This document shows, one piece after another, positions 1 to 7,463 of a stretch of DNA of 12,720 nt (its first letter is position 1; each line of letters opens with the position of its first letter). The notes beneath the pieces are model-generated. The model ran no database searches. It saw nothing but the letters and a program-made list of their open reading frames with translations, and had not been told where the DNA came from. Origin of the DNA: Bryobacterales bacterium (GTDB taxonomy: Bacteria; Acidobacteriota; Terriglobia; Bryobacterales; Bryobacteraceae); the NCBI GenBank assembly GCA_003132865.1, contig PKYZ01000251.1, forward strand, positions 19,798 through 32,517. Reading direction: 5' to 3'. The position numbers and the translations under genes were made by a program.

Positions 1-1397
1 GGAGCAGCCTGCGCCGCAGCCCGCTTCTTCTCATACGCATCGTACTGCGCCCGATACTCTTCGTAGCCCTTCCGTCCCATCAATCCGAAGGTGAGCTTCT
101 TGCCGAGCTCCACGCCCTCCTGATCGAAAGCGTTGATATCCAGCAGTTCGCCCATGAAGGCGGTCTCGAACTCCATGAGCTGCAAAAACGCGCCCAGGTG
201 TTCCTCATCCACCTTCTGCAACGTGAACGTGCAATTCGGGCGGCCGGCTTCGATCATGGCGGCGGCGGTGGCGCGGCGCTCGGCGTCAATCAGCTTGGCG
301 AGCGATTGGCCGGCCAGGGCGTCGAAAGCCGGCAGGTTCAGACGCTCTTTTGGAATACGCCCGGCATCCGGAAACTTCTCCACGGCCCAGAACGTGAACA
401 CCTTGTCGTTAGGACCTTCGATGTAAAGCTGCACCTGCGAGTGCTGATCGGTGGTGCCCAGCGCAGCCACCGGCGTCTGGCCGGTGTTTACGGTGGCGCC
501 CGCCCGGTTCCTGGCTTTGCCTAGCGATTCGGCCCAAAGCTGCCGGAACCAGAAAGCCGTCCCCCACAGGTGGTTGGAATAGGGGAAGGCCACCTGGATG
601 GTCTTGTTCTTGCGCGTCCACAACAGCCAATGGCACAGGGCCGCCCGTAGCGGGAGGTTGACGTCCAAGTCGGGCTGCCACGCCAGGTGCGTCATGGTGG
701 CCGCGCCGCGCGTCAGCTTGCGGATATCGATGCCGATCAAAGCGCCGGGCAAAAGTCCGACGGCCGAGAGCACGCTGTATCGTCCGCCGACGTTGCCCGG
801 AAGGTAAAACGTGCGATAGTTCTCGCGCTTGGCCAACTCCAGTAGGTCGCCGCGATCGGCGGAAGTGACGGCGGCGATGCGGCTGGCGGCTTTGGCTTTC
901 AGCGCTTGCGTCAGCCAGTCGCGCACGATCAGGAAAGTGGCTACGGTTTCGGCGGTGGAACCGGACTTGGCCACCACCACGGCCAGCGTCTTCCGGGGAT
1001 TCATAGAGGCCAGCGCCGCGCTGGTGAATGCGGGGTCCACGTTGTCCAGGATCACCAGGCGCGGATGGGCGGATGAGAATGCCCCCTGTACCGGGTGCGG
1101 ACCGCGGATGCCGCAATCCAGCGCCCATGCGCCGAGCGCGCTGCCACCGATGCCTATCAGGCACACCGTGTCGTAAGAGCCACGCACGGAGTCGGCGTAG
1201 GCGCGCACTTCTTTGATGGTTTCCGTTTGGAACGGCAAATGCGGGAAGCCCTGCTCATTCGCCTCGCTCTGCTTACGGAATGAAGCCAGCGCATCCAGCG
1301 CGCGCTTTTGGTGCTGGCCTATCTCGGAGCGGGAGATCCCGTTGGCTTCGCCGGCTACGCCGGAGAGCATGTTGGTTTCGTCGAATTGAATTTTCAT
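1..1397 (-). CDS. pgi: Glucose-6-phosphate isomerase, C-terminus cut by window edge
   Basis: This cytosolic enzyme interconverts glucose-6-phosphate and fructose-6-phosphate in glycolysis/gluconeogenesis and feeds sugar-nucleotide synthesis. The minus strand reads without interruption from ATG at 1397 for 465 codons and leaves the window open. Family motifs occur in order: the sugar-phosphate-binding GIGGSALG at residues 82-89, AKSGST at 143-148, signature NVGGRYSVLSAVGLLPG at about 202-218, the catalytic-Glu motif WAESLGK (E290), GTTDQHSQVQLYIEG at 314-328 with H319, and the C-terminal signature FDQEGVELGKK at 424-434. All expected catalytic residues are present, and by position only a short C-terminal tail should be missing. 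No strong Shine-Dalgarno is visible before ATG 1397, but the reading begins at the expected N-terminus. It lies 16 nt after the RDD gene on the same strand, so the two are probably co-transcribed. The identification is very secure. Confidence 0.97.
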   Translation of the reverse strand, partial: MKIQFDETNMLSGVAGEANGISRSEIGQHQKRALDALASFRKQSEANEQGFPHLPFQTETIKEVRAYADSVRGSYDTVCLIGIGGSALGAWALDCGIRGPHPVQGAFSSAHPRLVILDNVDPAFTSAALASMNPRKTLAVVVAKSGSTAETVATFLIVRDWLTQALKAKAASRIAAVTSADRGDLLELAKRENYRTFYLPGNVGGRYSVLSAVGLLPGALIGIDIRKLTRGAATMTHLAWQPDLDVNLPLRAALCHWLLWTRKNKTIQVAFPYSNHLWGTAFWFRQLWAESLGKARNRAGATVNTGQTPVAALGTTDQHSQVQLYIEGPNDKVFTFWAVEKFPDAGRIPKERLNLPAFDALAGQSLAKLIDAERRATAAAMIEAGRPNCTFTLQKVDEEHLGAFLQLMEFETAFMGELLDINAFDQEGVELGKKLTFGLMGRKGYEEYRAQYDAYEKKRAAAQAA

Positions 1398-1413
1398 CTT
1401 GAATTACCGCCAA

Positions 1414-2271
1414 CTACCGCCGGCGTACGAAGCTGGTTTCCGGTCCGTAAAAAGTGGGGAAGGTTTTGGAGATGTGATCGTGCCAGGCGAGGCTTTCCTC
1501 GTCCAGCAGGGCCCACAGTAAGCCGAGGCCGCCGGCGCAATAACCGAGGCAAGCGCCCAGGTAGCGCAGCCAGCGCGACGTGCCGTCGGGCTGGTAGCCA
1601 TCGAAGTTGATGAGGGTCAAGCGGAGAGCGCGCATGCCGGGGGTCTGGCCACCGGCGCACACCCACACGAAGCCATAGAACATGGCGATCAATACGGCGG
1701 CGGCGACCATAATCAGGATCACCGGTTTGGTGGAGGGGAACGAGCCGCCCAGGAGATGGAAGACTGTGAGAAAGAGTCCGCAGGCGATCAGGATCATGCT
1801 GCCATCGAAGGCGGCGGCGCAGGCCCGGTGCATGGGAGCGGCTACCGGGGCGTCGCAATCGATGACGGCCTCCACGGTGGTCGACAGCTTGCGCGGCGCC
1901 GGCGGGGCGGGCTGCAGGAATTCGAGCGAAGGCTGTGCGTCGTTGGGCGCGCCGGGGCGGCGTGTCACGCGCGTGGAAGTGCGGGTCACCGTTTTGGGCT
2001 TCGGGTGCGCCGGAGGTTCGAAGACTCCATCGAACGGGATCACCTTGCTGGAAGGCCGATCCTGGAAGAGCATGGCCTGGCGCGGAGCGGAGAACGGCTG
2101 CGCCGGGCGCGAAACCACGGGCGCGCGCGGCGGCTCGCTGCGCGCAGGCTGCGGCACGGCGGCCAAAGCGCCCGCGGTGGCCGTGGCATAGACATCATTT
2201 TGCGGCCGGCCGCAACGGCGGCAGCGTCGGTCGTCGTCTAAATTCAGGTAACGGCAATAACTGCAAGTCAT
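1414..2271 (-). CDS. Zinc-ribbon plus RDD-family membrane protein
   Basis: This 285-aa protein has three parts. Residues 1-22 form a small zinc ribbon with paired cysteines C3/C6 and C17/C20 (CSYC and CRRC). Residues about 25-135 are Pro/Ala/Arg-rich and probably disordered. Residues about 146-275 are an RDD domain with hydrophobic segments near 156-176, 183-206 and 236-257. RDD hallmarks visible are R149 and D156 in the first helix region, GGQTPGMRALRL (208-218), the LINFDG turn, and WHDHISKTF at 263-271. RDD proteins are poorly characterised; some members have been linked to ion transport, but no substrate can be read here. I chose ATG 2271 because it puts the zinc ribbon at residue 1; an upstream in-frame ATG at 2298 would add nine residues. 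It is divergent from lptD and sits directly upstream of pgi. The cytosolic ribbon may bind protein or nucleic acid, which is inference. Confidence 0.88.
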   Translation of the reverse strand: MTCSYCRYLNLDDDRRCRRCGRPQNDVYATATAGALAAVPQPARSEPPRAPVVSRPAQPFSAPRQAMLFQDRPSSKVIPFDGVFEPPAHPKPKTVTRTSTRVTRRPGAPNDAQPSLEFLQPAPPAPRKLSTTVEAVIDCDAPVAAPMHRACAAAFDGSMILIACGLFLTVFHLLGGSFPSTKPVILIMVAAAVLIAMFYGFVWVCAGGQTPGMRALRLTLINFDGYQPDGTSRWLRYLGACLGYCAGGLGLLWALLDEESLAWHDHISKTFPTFYGPETSFVRRR

Positions 2272-4843
2272 GGTGAATGCTTCTATGGTGCAAAGCAAGG
2301 CCCCTCTGTGGTACGTTTGCCGATTGAGCCCTCAGCCGTGCACACGCCCTCACAATGTTGGTAACACAATCGGCGATATTTGTCACGCACTTTCTTCGAG
2401 TATTACGTACAGTTTCATCCTTGGCGCGTTGGCGGCGCTGGTTTTGACGCGCGCGGCGGCGTTCGGGCAGATTCCACCGCCTTCGGTAATGGTTCCGCCG
2501 CCCACGGGCGCCCCCGTGGCGCAACCCAATAAACACATCTATAAGCCGCGTCCCAACGCGCCGCCCGTCGGCGAATGGGACGTGCATGCAAAGGACCAAG
2601 ACGCCAAAGGGCACGTGTGGCATCTGCGCGGACACGCGGAGATGGAGAACGTCTCCATGCTTTTCCGCGCCGACGAGATCGATTACAACGAAGATACCGG
2701 CGACGTGCAGGCGCGCGGGAATATTTACTTCGAGCAGTTCGAGCGCAACGAGAAGATCTGGGCCGACCACGTGGAATACAACACCAAGACGGAGGAGGGC
2801 AAGTTCTACGACGTGCGCGGCACTAGCGCCCCGCGCATCGACACGCGCCCCGGCATGCTCACCAGCCTCAATCCGTACTATTTCCAGGGAAAGTGGGCGG
2901 AGCGCGTGAACGGACACTACATTCTGTACGATGGATTCCTGACCAATTGCCGCATCCCGAATCCATGGTGGCGGCTGAAGGGGCCCCGCTTCGACATCGT
3001 GCGGCAAGAATCGGCCAAGGCTTACCGTTCTGTTTTCCTTCTACGCAAGTTTCCGCTCTTCTACACGCCATTCTTTTATAAGTCGCTCGAAAGACGGCCG
3101 CGGCGCACCGGTCTCCTGATGCCCAACATCGGTCACAGCTCCACGCGAGGCTACATGCTGGGCGTGGGCGCCTTCTGGGCCATCAATCGCAGTTACGACG
3201 CCACTTACCATGTCCAGGATTATACGGCGCGCGGGTTCGCCCACCACCTGGAATTGCGCGGCAAGCCAACCGACAAGGCGGATTTCGACGCCATTCTTTT
3301 CGGAGTGCAGGATCGCGGCGTGCTGAATTCCGACGGCACGCGTGGGCAAAAGCAGGGCGGTTACACTTTCTCGGTGGCGGGCAAGGCCGATCTGGGCGAT
3401 GGCTGGACGGCCAGAGGGTCGATCAACTACCTCAGTTCATTTCTATTCCGCGACGCCTTTTCCGATTCATTTAACGAAGCTGTCTTTAGCGAAGTGAGCT
3501 CGGTGGCGTTCTTGAACAAGGACTGGTCGACATACACCCTGGACACGGTCGTCGAACGCAAAGAGGATTTTACCAGCCTGGAGATCACCCAAACCGAGCC
3601 CAGCGGAAAACAGTATACGGACACCAATGCGGTGGTAATCAAGAAGCTGCCGGAGGTAGATCTTTCGAGCCGCGACCATCCAGTGGCGGGCAGTCTGCCG
3701 GTGTGGTACTCGTTCGATTCCAGCGCCGGGCTGCTGTCGCGCAGCCAGCCGGATTTTCTTTGCGACAGTAATCCGTCGTCTTGTCAGCAGGTATACAGCA
3801 ACGACACCCAATTACTGGGCCGCTATCAGACCAGCCTGCTCAATAGCCGCATGGACTTTGCGCCGCAGATCACCGCGGTGCTGCACCTGGGCGACTTTCA
3901 CCTGATCCCCAGCTTTACGCTGGACGAGACCTTCTACGGCGAGACTCAAGGGCCGCTTGAGCTCGGCTTTCTGCGCGTGCTTCCCGCGGACTTCCTGCGT
4001 AGCGCCCGCGAGTTCAAACTGGACCTGGTGGCGCCTTCCTTCGCGCGCGTTTTCAATCGCAAGAGCTGGCTGGGAGACAAGCTAAAGCACGTGATCGAGT
4101 CGCGGGCTACCTATGAATACGTCACTGGTATCGGGCAGGACTTCAACAAGATCATCCGTTTCGATGAGACCGATCTGCTTTCGAACACCAACCAGGTTAC
4201 TTTCTCGCTAACCAACCGGCTGTACGCCAAGCGCGGCGACGAGGTGACGGAGATTTTCAGTTGGGAATTGTCGCAGGCGCGATACTTCGATCCGACTTTC
4301 GGGGGCGCGATCGTTCCCGGACAGCGCAACGTGCTGTTGAGCCAGCTCGATCTGACGCCCTTCACTTTTTTGGATGGCCCGCGCACATATTCGCCCATCG
4401 TGTCGGCCCTGCGCGCCACGCCGAAGTGGAACATTTCCTTCGAATGGCGGACGGATTACGATCCGGCCCGCCATGGCATCGTGGCCTCGACCGCCAGCGC
4501 CGACTGGCGGAAGGGCGGGTACTTCATTTCAGTGGGGCATAACGAAGCGCACAGCGAGTCATACCTGCTGCCGAGTGAGAACCAGATGCGCGCCAGCTTC
4601 GGGGTCGGCAACCAGACGCGGCGCGGTTGGAACGCGGCGGTTGTGGCCATTTACGATTACAAGCAGGGCATCCTGGAGTACGCCATTATGCAGGCCACTT
4701 ACAACACCGACTGCTGCGGGTTCAGCGTACAGTTCGCACGCTTGGATTTCGGCACGCGGAACGAAAATCAGTACCGGTTTGCCTTCGCGGTGGCGAATTT
4801 GGGCTCGTTCGGGACATTGAAGCGCCAGGAGCGATTGTTTTAG
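2270..4843 (+). CDS. lptD: LPS-assembly protein LptD (outer-membrane beta-barrel)
   Basis: LptD (OstA/Imp) is the outer-membrane barrel that, with the lipoprotein LptE, inserts LPS into the outer leaflet. The frame encodes up to 857 aa. A hydrophobic segment at about residues 45-60 followed by RAAAFGQ looks like a signal peptide, then comes a Pro-rich linker. Residues about 102-190 are an OstA/LptA-like beta-jellyroll, with repeated strands such as MLFRADEIDYNEDTGDVQARG. The rest is an LptD-type barrel: FPLFYTPFFYK, RTGLLMPNIGHSSTRGY and many aromatic alternating strands. C227 (FLTNCRIPNPWW) and the adjacent pair C815/C816 (NTDCCGF) sit where the disulfide cysteines of enterobacterial LptD are found, suggesting oxidised folding. 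The start is doubtful: ATG 2270 overlaps the divergent gene's ATG, no good RBS precedes it, and about 45 residues come before the signal peptide. The true start may be a downstream non-ATG codon such as TTG 2324. Family assignment is firm. Confidence 0.93.
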   Translation: MVNASMVQSKAPLWYVCRLSPQPCTRPHNVGNTIGDICHALSSSITYSFILGALAALVLTRAAAFGQIPPPSVMVPPPTGAPVAQPNKHIYKPRPNAPPVGEWDVHAKDQDAKGHVWHLRGHAEMENVSMLFRADEIDYNEDTGDVQARGNIYFEQFERNEKIWADHVEYNTKTEEGKFYDVRGTSAPRIDTRPGMLTSLNPYYFQGKWAERVNGHYILYDGFLTNCRIPNPWWRLKGPRFDIVRQESAKAYRSVFLLRKFPLFYTPFFYKSLERRPRRTGLLMPNIGHSSTRGYMLGVGAFWAINRSYDATYHVQDYTARGFAHHLELRGKPTDKADFDAILFGVQDRGVLNSDGTRGQKQGGYTFSVAGKADLGDGWTARGSINYLSSFLFRDAFSDSFNEAVFSEVSSVAFLNKDWSTYTLDTVVERKEDFTSLEITQTEPSGKQYTDTNAVVIKKLPEVDLSSRDHPVAGSLPVWYSFDSSAGLLSRSQPDFLCDSNPSSCQQVYSNDTQLLGRYQTSLLNSRMDFAPQITAVLHLGDFHLIPSFTLDETFYGETQGPLELGFLRVLPADFLRSAREFKLDLVAPSFARVFNRKSWLGDKLKHVIESRATYEYVTGIGQDFNKIIRFDETDLLSNTNQVTFSLTNRLYAKRGDEVTEIFSWELSQARYFDPTFGGAIVPGQRNVLLSQLDLTPFTFLDGPRTYSPIVSALRATPKWNISFEWRTDYDPARHGIVASTASADWRKGGYFISVGHNEAHSESYLLPSENQMRASFGVGNQTRRGWNAAVVAIYDYKQGILEYAIMQATYNTDCCGFSVQFARLDFGTRNENQYRFAFAVANLGSFGTLKRQERLF

Positions 4844-4992
4844 CGTCCTCTCATGGCTAATCCTCTTGACAATGCGCAAGCCCACCGAAGTAGGACGGAC
4901 GCCCGCGTCCGCACGCGATACCGGGGTCGCCCTGCTGCAAGTGCCGGCTGGTGGTTCGGGAGTCGTCACGGGTGAGGGGATAAAGCGGCGGC
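4844..4992. other. Convergent intergenic gap, lptD/vapC
   Basis: This is the 149-bp space between the convergent lptD and vapC stop codons. No supported ORF lies in it. It contains the hairpin described separately at 4896-4911. Another short inverted repeat, GCGGCT (4988-4993) and AGCCGC (5003-5008), straddles the vapC stop codon. Either could help end transcription from one side, but neither has a following T-tract. Confidence 0.6.
4896..4911. repeat. GC-rich hairpin (REP-like or terminator-like)
   Basis: CGGACGC (4896-4902) pairs with GCGTCCG (4905-4911), a perfect 7-bp inverted repeat with almost no spacer; in RNA it would close as 6 bp with a 4-nt loop. It lies 52 bp past the lptD stop codon. 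No U-run follows, so it is not a textbook intrinsic terminator. A dispersed intergenic palindrome is an alternative explanation. Confidence 0.4.
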
Positions 4993-5397
4993 TCACACGA
5001 CCAGCCGCACGCCTGTTAATCCCAAGTGGCGGTCCGTGGACCAGCAGGCCGCGGTCCGCCGGTCGCGCATGATCGACAGCCCGTGGGCATCCGCCAGTGT
5101 CAACCTCTGATCTGCGAATTTCTTGACAATCGCCACTGCCTTCGAAAGCTCATGGGCGTCGAACCCTTGGATTTCGAGCGCCGGAAGGTCCTGAACGAAG
5201 GCCAGGAACTGCACCGCGCGAAAGTAATCATAGCGCCGCAAGAACCACCCGTGCCCTTCAGCGACAACCAGCGCCGAGGTAATCAGGGGCGGCGGATCCG
5301 AGAATAGCCTGCGGAAAAGTGGATGATGGCTGTCTGAGCGGTCGAGAAAGGCGACCGGAGCGGACGTGTCGACGTAGCACTCAGTCTTTCGCACCAT
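4993..5397 (-). CDS. PIN-domain ribonuclease toxin, VapC-like
   Basis: This is a predicted VapC-family endoribonuclease, the toxin of a type II toxin-antitoxin pair; PIN toxins cleave RNA using metal-bound acidic residues. Starting at ATG 5397 it is 134 aa, the normal size. All four usual acidic positions are visible: D10 in YVDTSAP, E47 in VVAEGH, D103 in LTLADAHGL and D122 in the STDRHLG motif near the C-terminus. The active site therefore looks intact and nothing suggests decay. ATG 5406 is an in-frame alternative giving three more residues, and ATG 5478 would lie deep inside vapB and is unlikely. The start lies inside the end of the antitoxin gene (17-nt overlap), the standard coupled arrangement. 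RNA target cannot be predicted. The family is clear; the specific subgroup is not. Confidence 0.9.
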   Translation of the reverse strand: MVRKTECYVDTSAPVAFLDRSDSHHPLFRRLFSDPPPLITSALVVAEGHGWFLRRYDYFRAVQFLAFVQDLPALEIQGFDAHELSKAVAIVKKFADQRLTLADAHGLSIMRDRRTAACWSTDRHLGLTGVRLVV

Positions 5398-5605
5398 AGA
5401 CGACATCGTCCACGGATTGGCCGGAGCGAGGATCGCCGGATTCGACGAAGCCAGCGTATCGCATCCAGGGAGCGCCATCAGCCGGCGGAAGCGTCTGGCG
5501 AATCGCGCGGCGCACGAATTCAGCCACGGAAATCCCTAGGGCGCGCGCCTCTTTCTTGGCGAGTTTGTATTCTTCTTCGTCCAGGCTGACCTGTGTGCGG
5601 ATCAT
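5381..5605 (-). CDS. Ribbon-helix-helix antitoxin, VapB/CopG-like
   Basis: This 74-aa antitoxin is predicted to bind the neighbouring PIN toxin and repress its own operon. Residues 1-8 (MIRTQVSL) form the DNA-contacting beta strand. Residues about 9-37 form the two helices of a ribbon-helix-helix fold (DEEEYKLAKKEARALG, then ISVAEFVRRAIRQ). The tail WMRYAGFVESGDPRSGQSVDD is acidic and aromatic, like toxin-binding tails that run along PIN domains. ATG 5605 is chosen because it places the beta strand at the N-terminus and has AGGA at 5613-5616, seven bases upstream. The longer frame from 5689 would translate through the operator. It precedes and overlaps the toxin gene by 17 nt. Three ATGATAAC elements immediately upstream probably form its operator. 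Confidence 0.9.
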   Translation of the reverse strand: MIRTQVSLDEEEYKLAKKEARALGISVAEFVRRAIRQTLPPADGAPWMRYAGFVESGDPRSGQSVDDVVYGAKD

Positions 5606-5643
5606 GTTATCATCCTGCGTCTCTATGATAACGTAATGATAAC
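5606..5643 (-). promoter_or_regulatory. Probable vapBC operator: three ATGATAAC copies
   Basis: ATGATAAC occurs at 5625-5632 and 5636-5643 as direct repeats 11 bp apart, close to one helical turn. Its reverse complement GTTATCAT lies at 5606-5613, directly before the vapB ATG and touching its AGGA ribosome-binding site. Repeated and inverted short sites just upstream of an RHH antitoxin gene fit cooperative autorepression by the antitoxin or toxin-antitoxin complex. The repeats are seen directly; the binding role is inferred. Confidence 0.65.
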
Positions 5644-5673
5644 GCAAAACAGTTGCCCTTGAGCGGATGTAAG

Positions 5674-5841
5674 TTAGCGTCGGCGGCAAGTCTCACGCTT
5701 GCTCTTGCGCCACGAATCGAAATCCGCCACGATCTCTGCCTCACTCAGTCCGCGCTTCTCGATCTGGCGCCGCACATCATTGGTGAGGACAGAAAAGAGT
5801 TCCCGTTTTAGTGCGATCGGCAGAGTCACTCGAGTGGCCAT
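5674..5841 (-). CDS. Small hypothetical protein, 55 aa
   Basis: This short ORF starts at ATG 5841 and overlaps the TAA of the preceding membrane-protein gene by one base (TAATG), a common re-initiation geometry. The product starts MATRVTLPIALKRELF and ends in RKSKRETCRRR. It is highly charged and probably helical, has no signal peptide or membrane segment, and ends in a basic tail. The middle (about residues 26-47, KRGLSEAEIVADFDSWRK) resembles the helical tail of small antitoxin or DNA-binding proteins, but I do not recognise a named family. It sits 68 nt before vapB on the same strand, so it may be an orphan or remnant antitoxin. Codon usage looks coding and the frame is uninterrupted. A chance ORF is possible because it is short and has no clear RBS of its own. 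Confidence 0.5.
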   Translation of the reverse strand: MATRVTLPIALKRELFSVLTNDVRRQIEKRGLSEAEIVADFDSWRKSKRETCRRR

Positions 5842-7463
5842 TATAACGCATACACCAGATACCCCCCATTTTCAAACACTGGCGCGCGGTCGGGCAGCCG
5901 GCTGCGGGGCGACAGCACGATGTAGTCGATACCTAGCGGGCCGTACCGCGCTACGTTCCGCGGGTCGAACGGGGTGGCAAGAACCTGCTGCCAGCGCGCC
6001 CACCACTGCTCGCCGAGGTCCATCAGATAGTTGACCTGCCCGCCGCCTTTCCAATCCACGTAAACGGCACGCAGAGCCTCGCTGCGGAAGATGCCCGGTT
6101 GCAATTGCTTGCCCGCATCGGCGAACAAAAACACCGCGTCGCGCGGCGTGGATGCGCGCGCCCAGGCCGAGAGCTGCGCCAACTCCGGCGTGTGCAGGCG
6201 CGGATGGGTGCTCACGCCGCCGAGGGTGGGGACCAGGAAGAACCCAGCCATCGCCACGCCTGCCATCGCCGCCGCGCTCCATCGGAATTTGCGCGCTTCG
6301 GCGAATGCGGCGAGGCTGGCGCCGGCCGCCAGCAGCGCGGCCGCCAATGCGCGGTTCCAAGTGGGCATTACGGTGACGCTGGTGTTCAACGGCACCAGGT
6401 ACACCAGCGCCAACCATACGAAAGCTTCCACGGAGCGCCGCGCTTGCGCGGCCACGATCCCCGCCGCGGCCGCGGAGAACTCCGCGATGACGGTGACGAA
6501 CAACAGCGCGCGCATCGGCTGCACCTGCGGCAGCAGCACCCAATTCACCTTTTCCAGCAAGACGTAGGAAGCCGGCACGCTCAGGATGCCCACCAGCGGC
6601 AAGCCGATCAGGAAGAATCGCAGATCGAGCGGCGCCCTTTTGCGCAGCCGCGCATACGCCACGAGCGATGCGGCGTACAAGAAGAGATAGTGCGGCAACC
6701 AATCGCGCCACCACTCGGAGATCCACGAATACGGCGCGCGCAGGCGTTGCAGGCTTTCAATCGACGGAGGGATCCCCGAAAAAAATAGCTGCGCTTCGCT
6801 GGCGCCCTCCTGAAAGCGGGCCGCGACCGCCAGCACGATGCACGCGGCCGCCAGCGGCACAAAAGCCAGGAACCTGCGGCGCGGCAACCTGCGGCACATC
6901 ACTGCCAGCACAAAGTACACGCCCCAGAACGGAATCACCGTCGGCGGATGCATCAGAAAGGCCACCGAACCGGCGATTCCGGCCGCCAAGTCCCAGCCGT
7001 GCGCGATCAGTCCGATCGCCAGAAGCAGCAGCGGCACGGCGAAGCCGCGGGGGTCCGGCTCGATCTCGATCGAGAGCACGGCCGGGCCGGCAATGGTCGC
7101 GCCCAGAGAGACGATCCCCGCCACCAGCAGCGAGGCCGGCGCCGAGAGCCCCAGCGCGGCGGCCATCAGATACAGGCCCCAAATTCCCAGCGCGCGCGTA
7201 ACGATCTGCTCGCCTTCGAGCACTTCGCGAAAGCCCAGGCCGGTGACGCGGGCGAGCGACCGCGCGGTCTCGTCGTACAGCGTGAAGGAAACGTGCGGGC
7301 GCTCCACCAGCATGTCGCGCCGCAGCACCGCCGGGTCGCGCAGATGCTCCAGGATAGGGACGTAGATCTGGGTATCCTGTTGAAGCCAGGTGTGGCCCGG
7401 AAACCGAACCCAAGTGAGCGCGGCGATCGCCAGAATCCCCGCCGCCAGCGCGAGGTTCTTCAT
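5841..7463 (-). CDS. Polytopic membrane protein, GT-C-like, unknown substrate
   Basis: This 540-aa integral membrane protein starts with a signal-anchor-like helix (MKNLALAAGILAIAALTWV) and has roughly ten hydrophobic segments up to about residue 420. A soluble C-terminal lobe occupies about 426-540. An acidic first loop (LQQDTQIYVP, about residues 28-37) follows the first helix, as in GT-C glycosyltransferases, where an acidic loop residue is catalytic. The C-terminal part, with WARASTPRDAVFLFADAG and GIDYIVLSPRS, resembles the extracytoplasmic lobe of such bacterial membrane proteins ('not by carbohydrate but by where it sits' is as far as I can go). No enzyme name is justified. It overlaps the TPR gene stop by four bases (ATGA), so the two are translationally coupled. 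Proximity to the exopolysaccharide cluster suggests envelope glycan work, which is inference. Confidence 0.75.
   Translation of the reverse strand: MKNLALAAGILAIAALTWVRFPGHTWLQQDTQIYVPILEHLRDPAVLRRDMLVERPHVSFTLYDETARSLARVTGLGFREVLEGEQIVTRALGIWGLYLMAAALGLSAPASLLVAGIVSLGATIAGPAVLSIEIEPDPRGFAVPLLLLAIGLIAHGWDLAAGIAGSVAFLMHPPTVIPFWGVYFVLAVMCRRLPRRRFLAFVPLAAACIVLAVAARFQEGASEAQLFFSGIPPSIESLQRLRAPYSWISEWWRDWLPHYLFLYAASLVAYARLRKRAPLDLRFFLIGLPLVGILSVPASYVLLEKVNWVLLPQVQPMRALLFVTVIAEFSAAAAGIVAAQARRSVEAFVWLALVYLVPLNTSVTVMPTWNRALAAALLAAGASLAAFAEARKFRWSAAAMAGVAMAGFFLVPTLGGVSTHPRLHTPELAQLSAWARASTPRDAVFLFADAGKQLQPGIFRSEALRAVYVDWKGGGQVNYLMDLGEQWWARWQQVLATPFDPRNVARYGPLGIDYIVLSPRSRLPDRAPVFENGGYLVYAL

Noticed and set aside
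409..1164. 251-aa minus-strand ORF and several plus-strand ORFs inside 133-1610
   Set aside because: They are out-of-frame shadows of pgi, whose own frame has clear family motifs throughout. Their proteins are Arg/Pro-rich without motifs.
2195..3007. 270-aa minus-strand ORF across the lptD start
   Set aside because: It is antisense to the lptD jellyroll and crosses the RDD start; no recognisable domain.
5699..6034. 111-aa plus-strand ORF between vapB and the membrane gene
   Set aside because: It is antisense to the 55-aa ORF and to the end of the membrane gene, with low-complexity Arg/Thr/Ala sequence.
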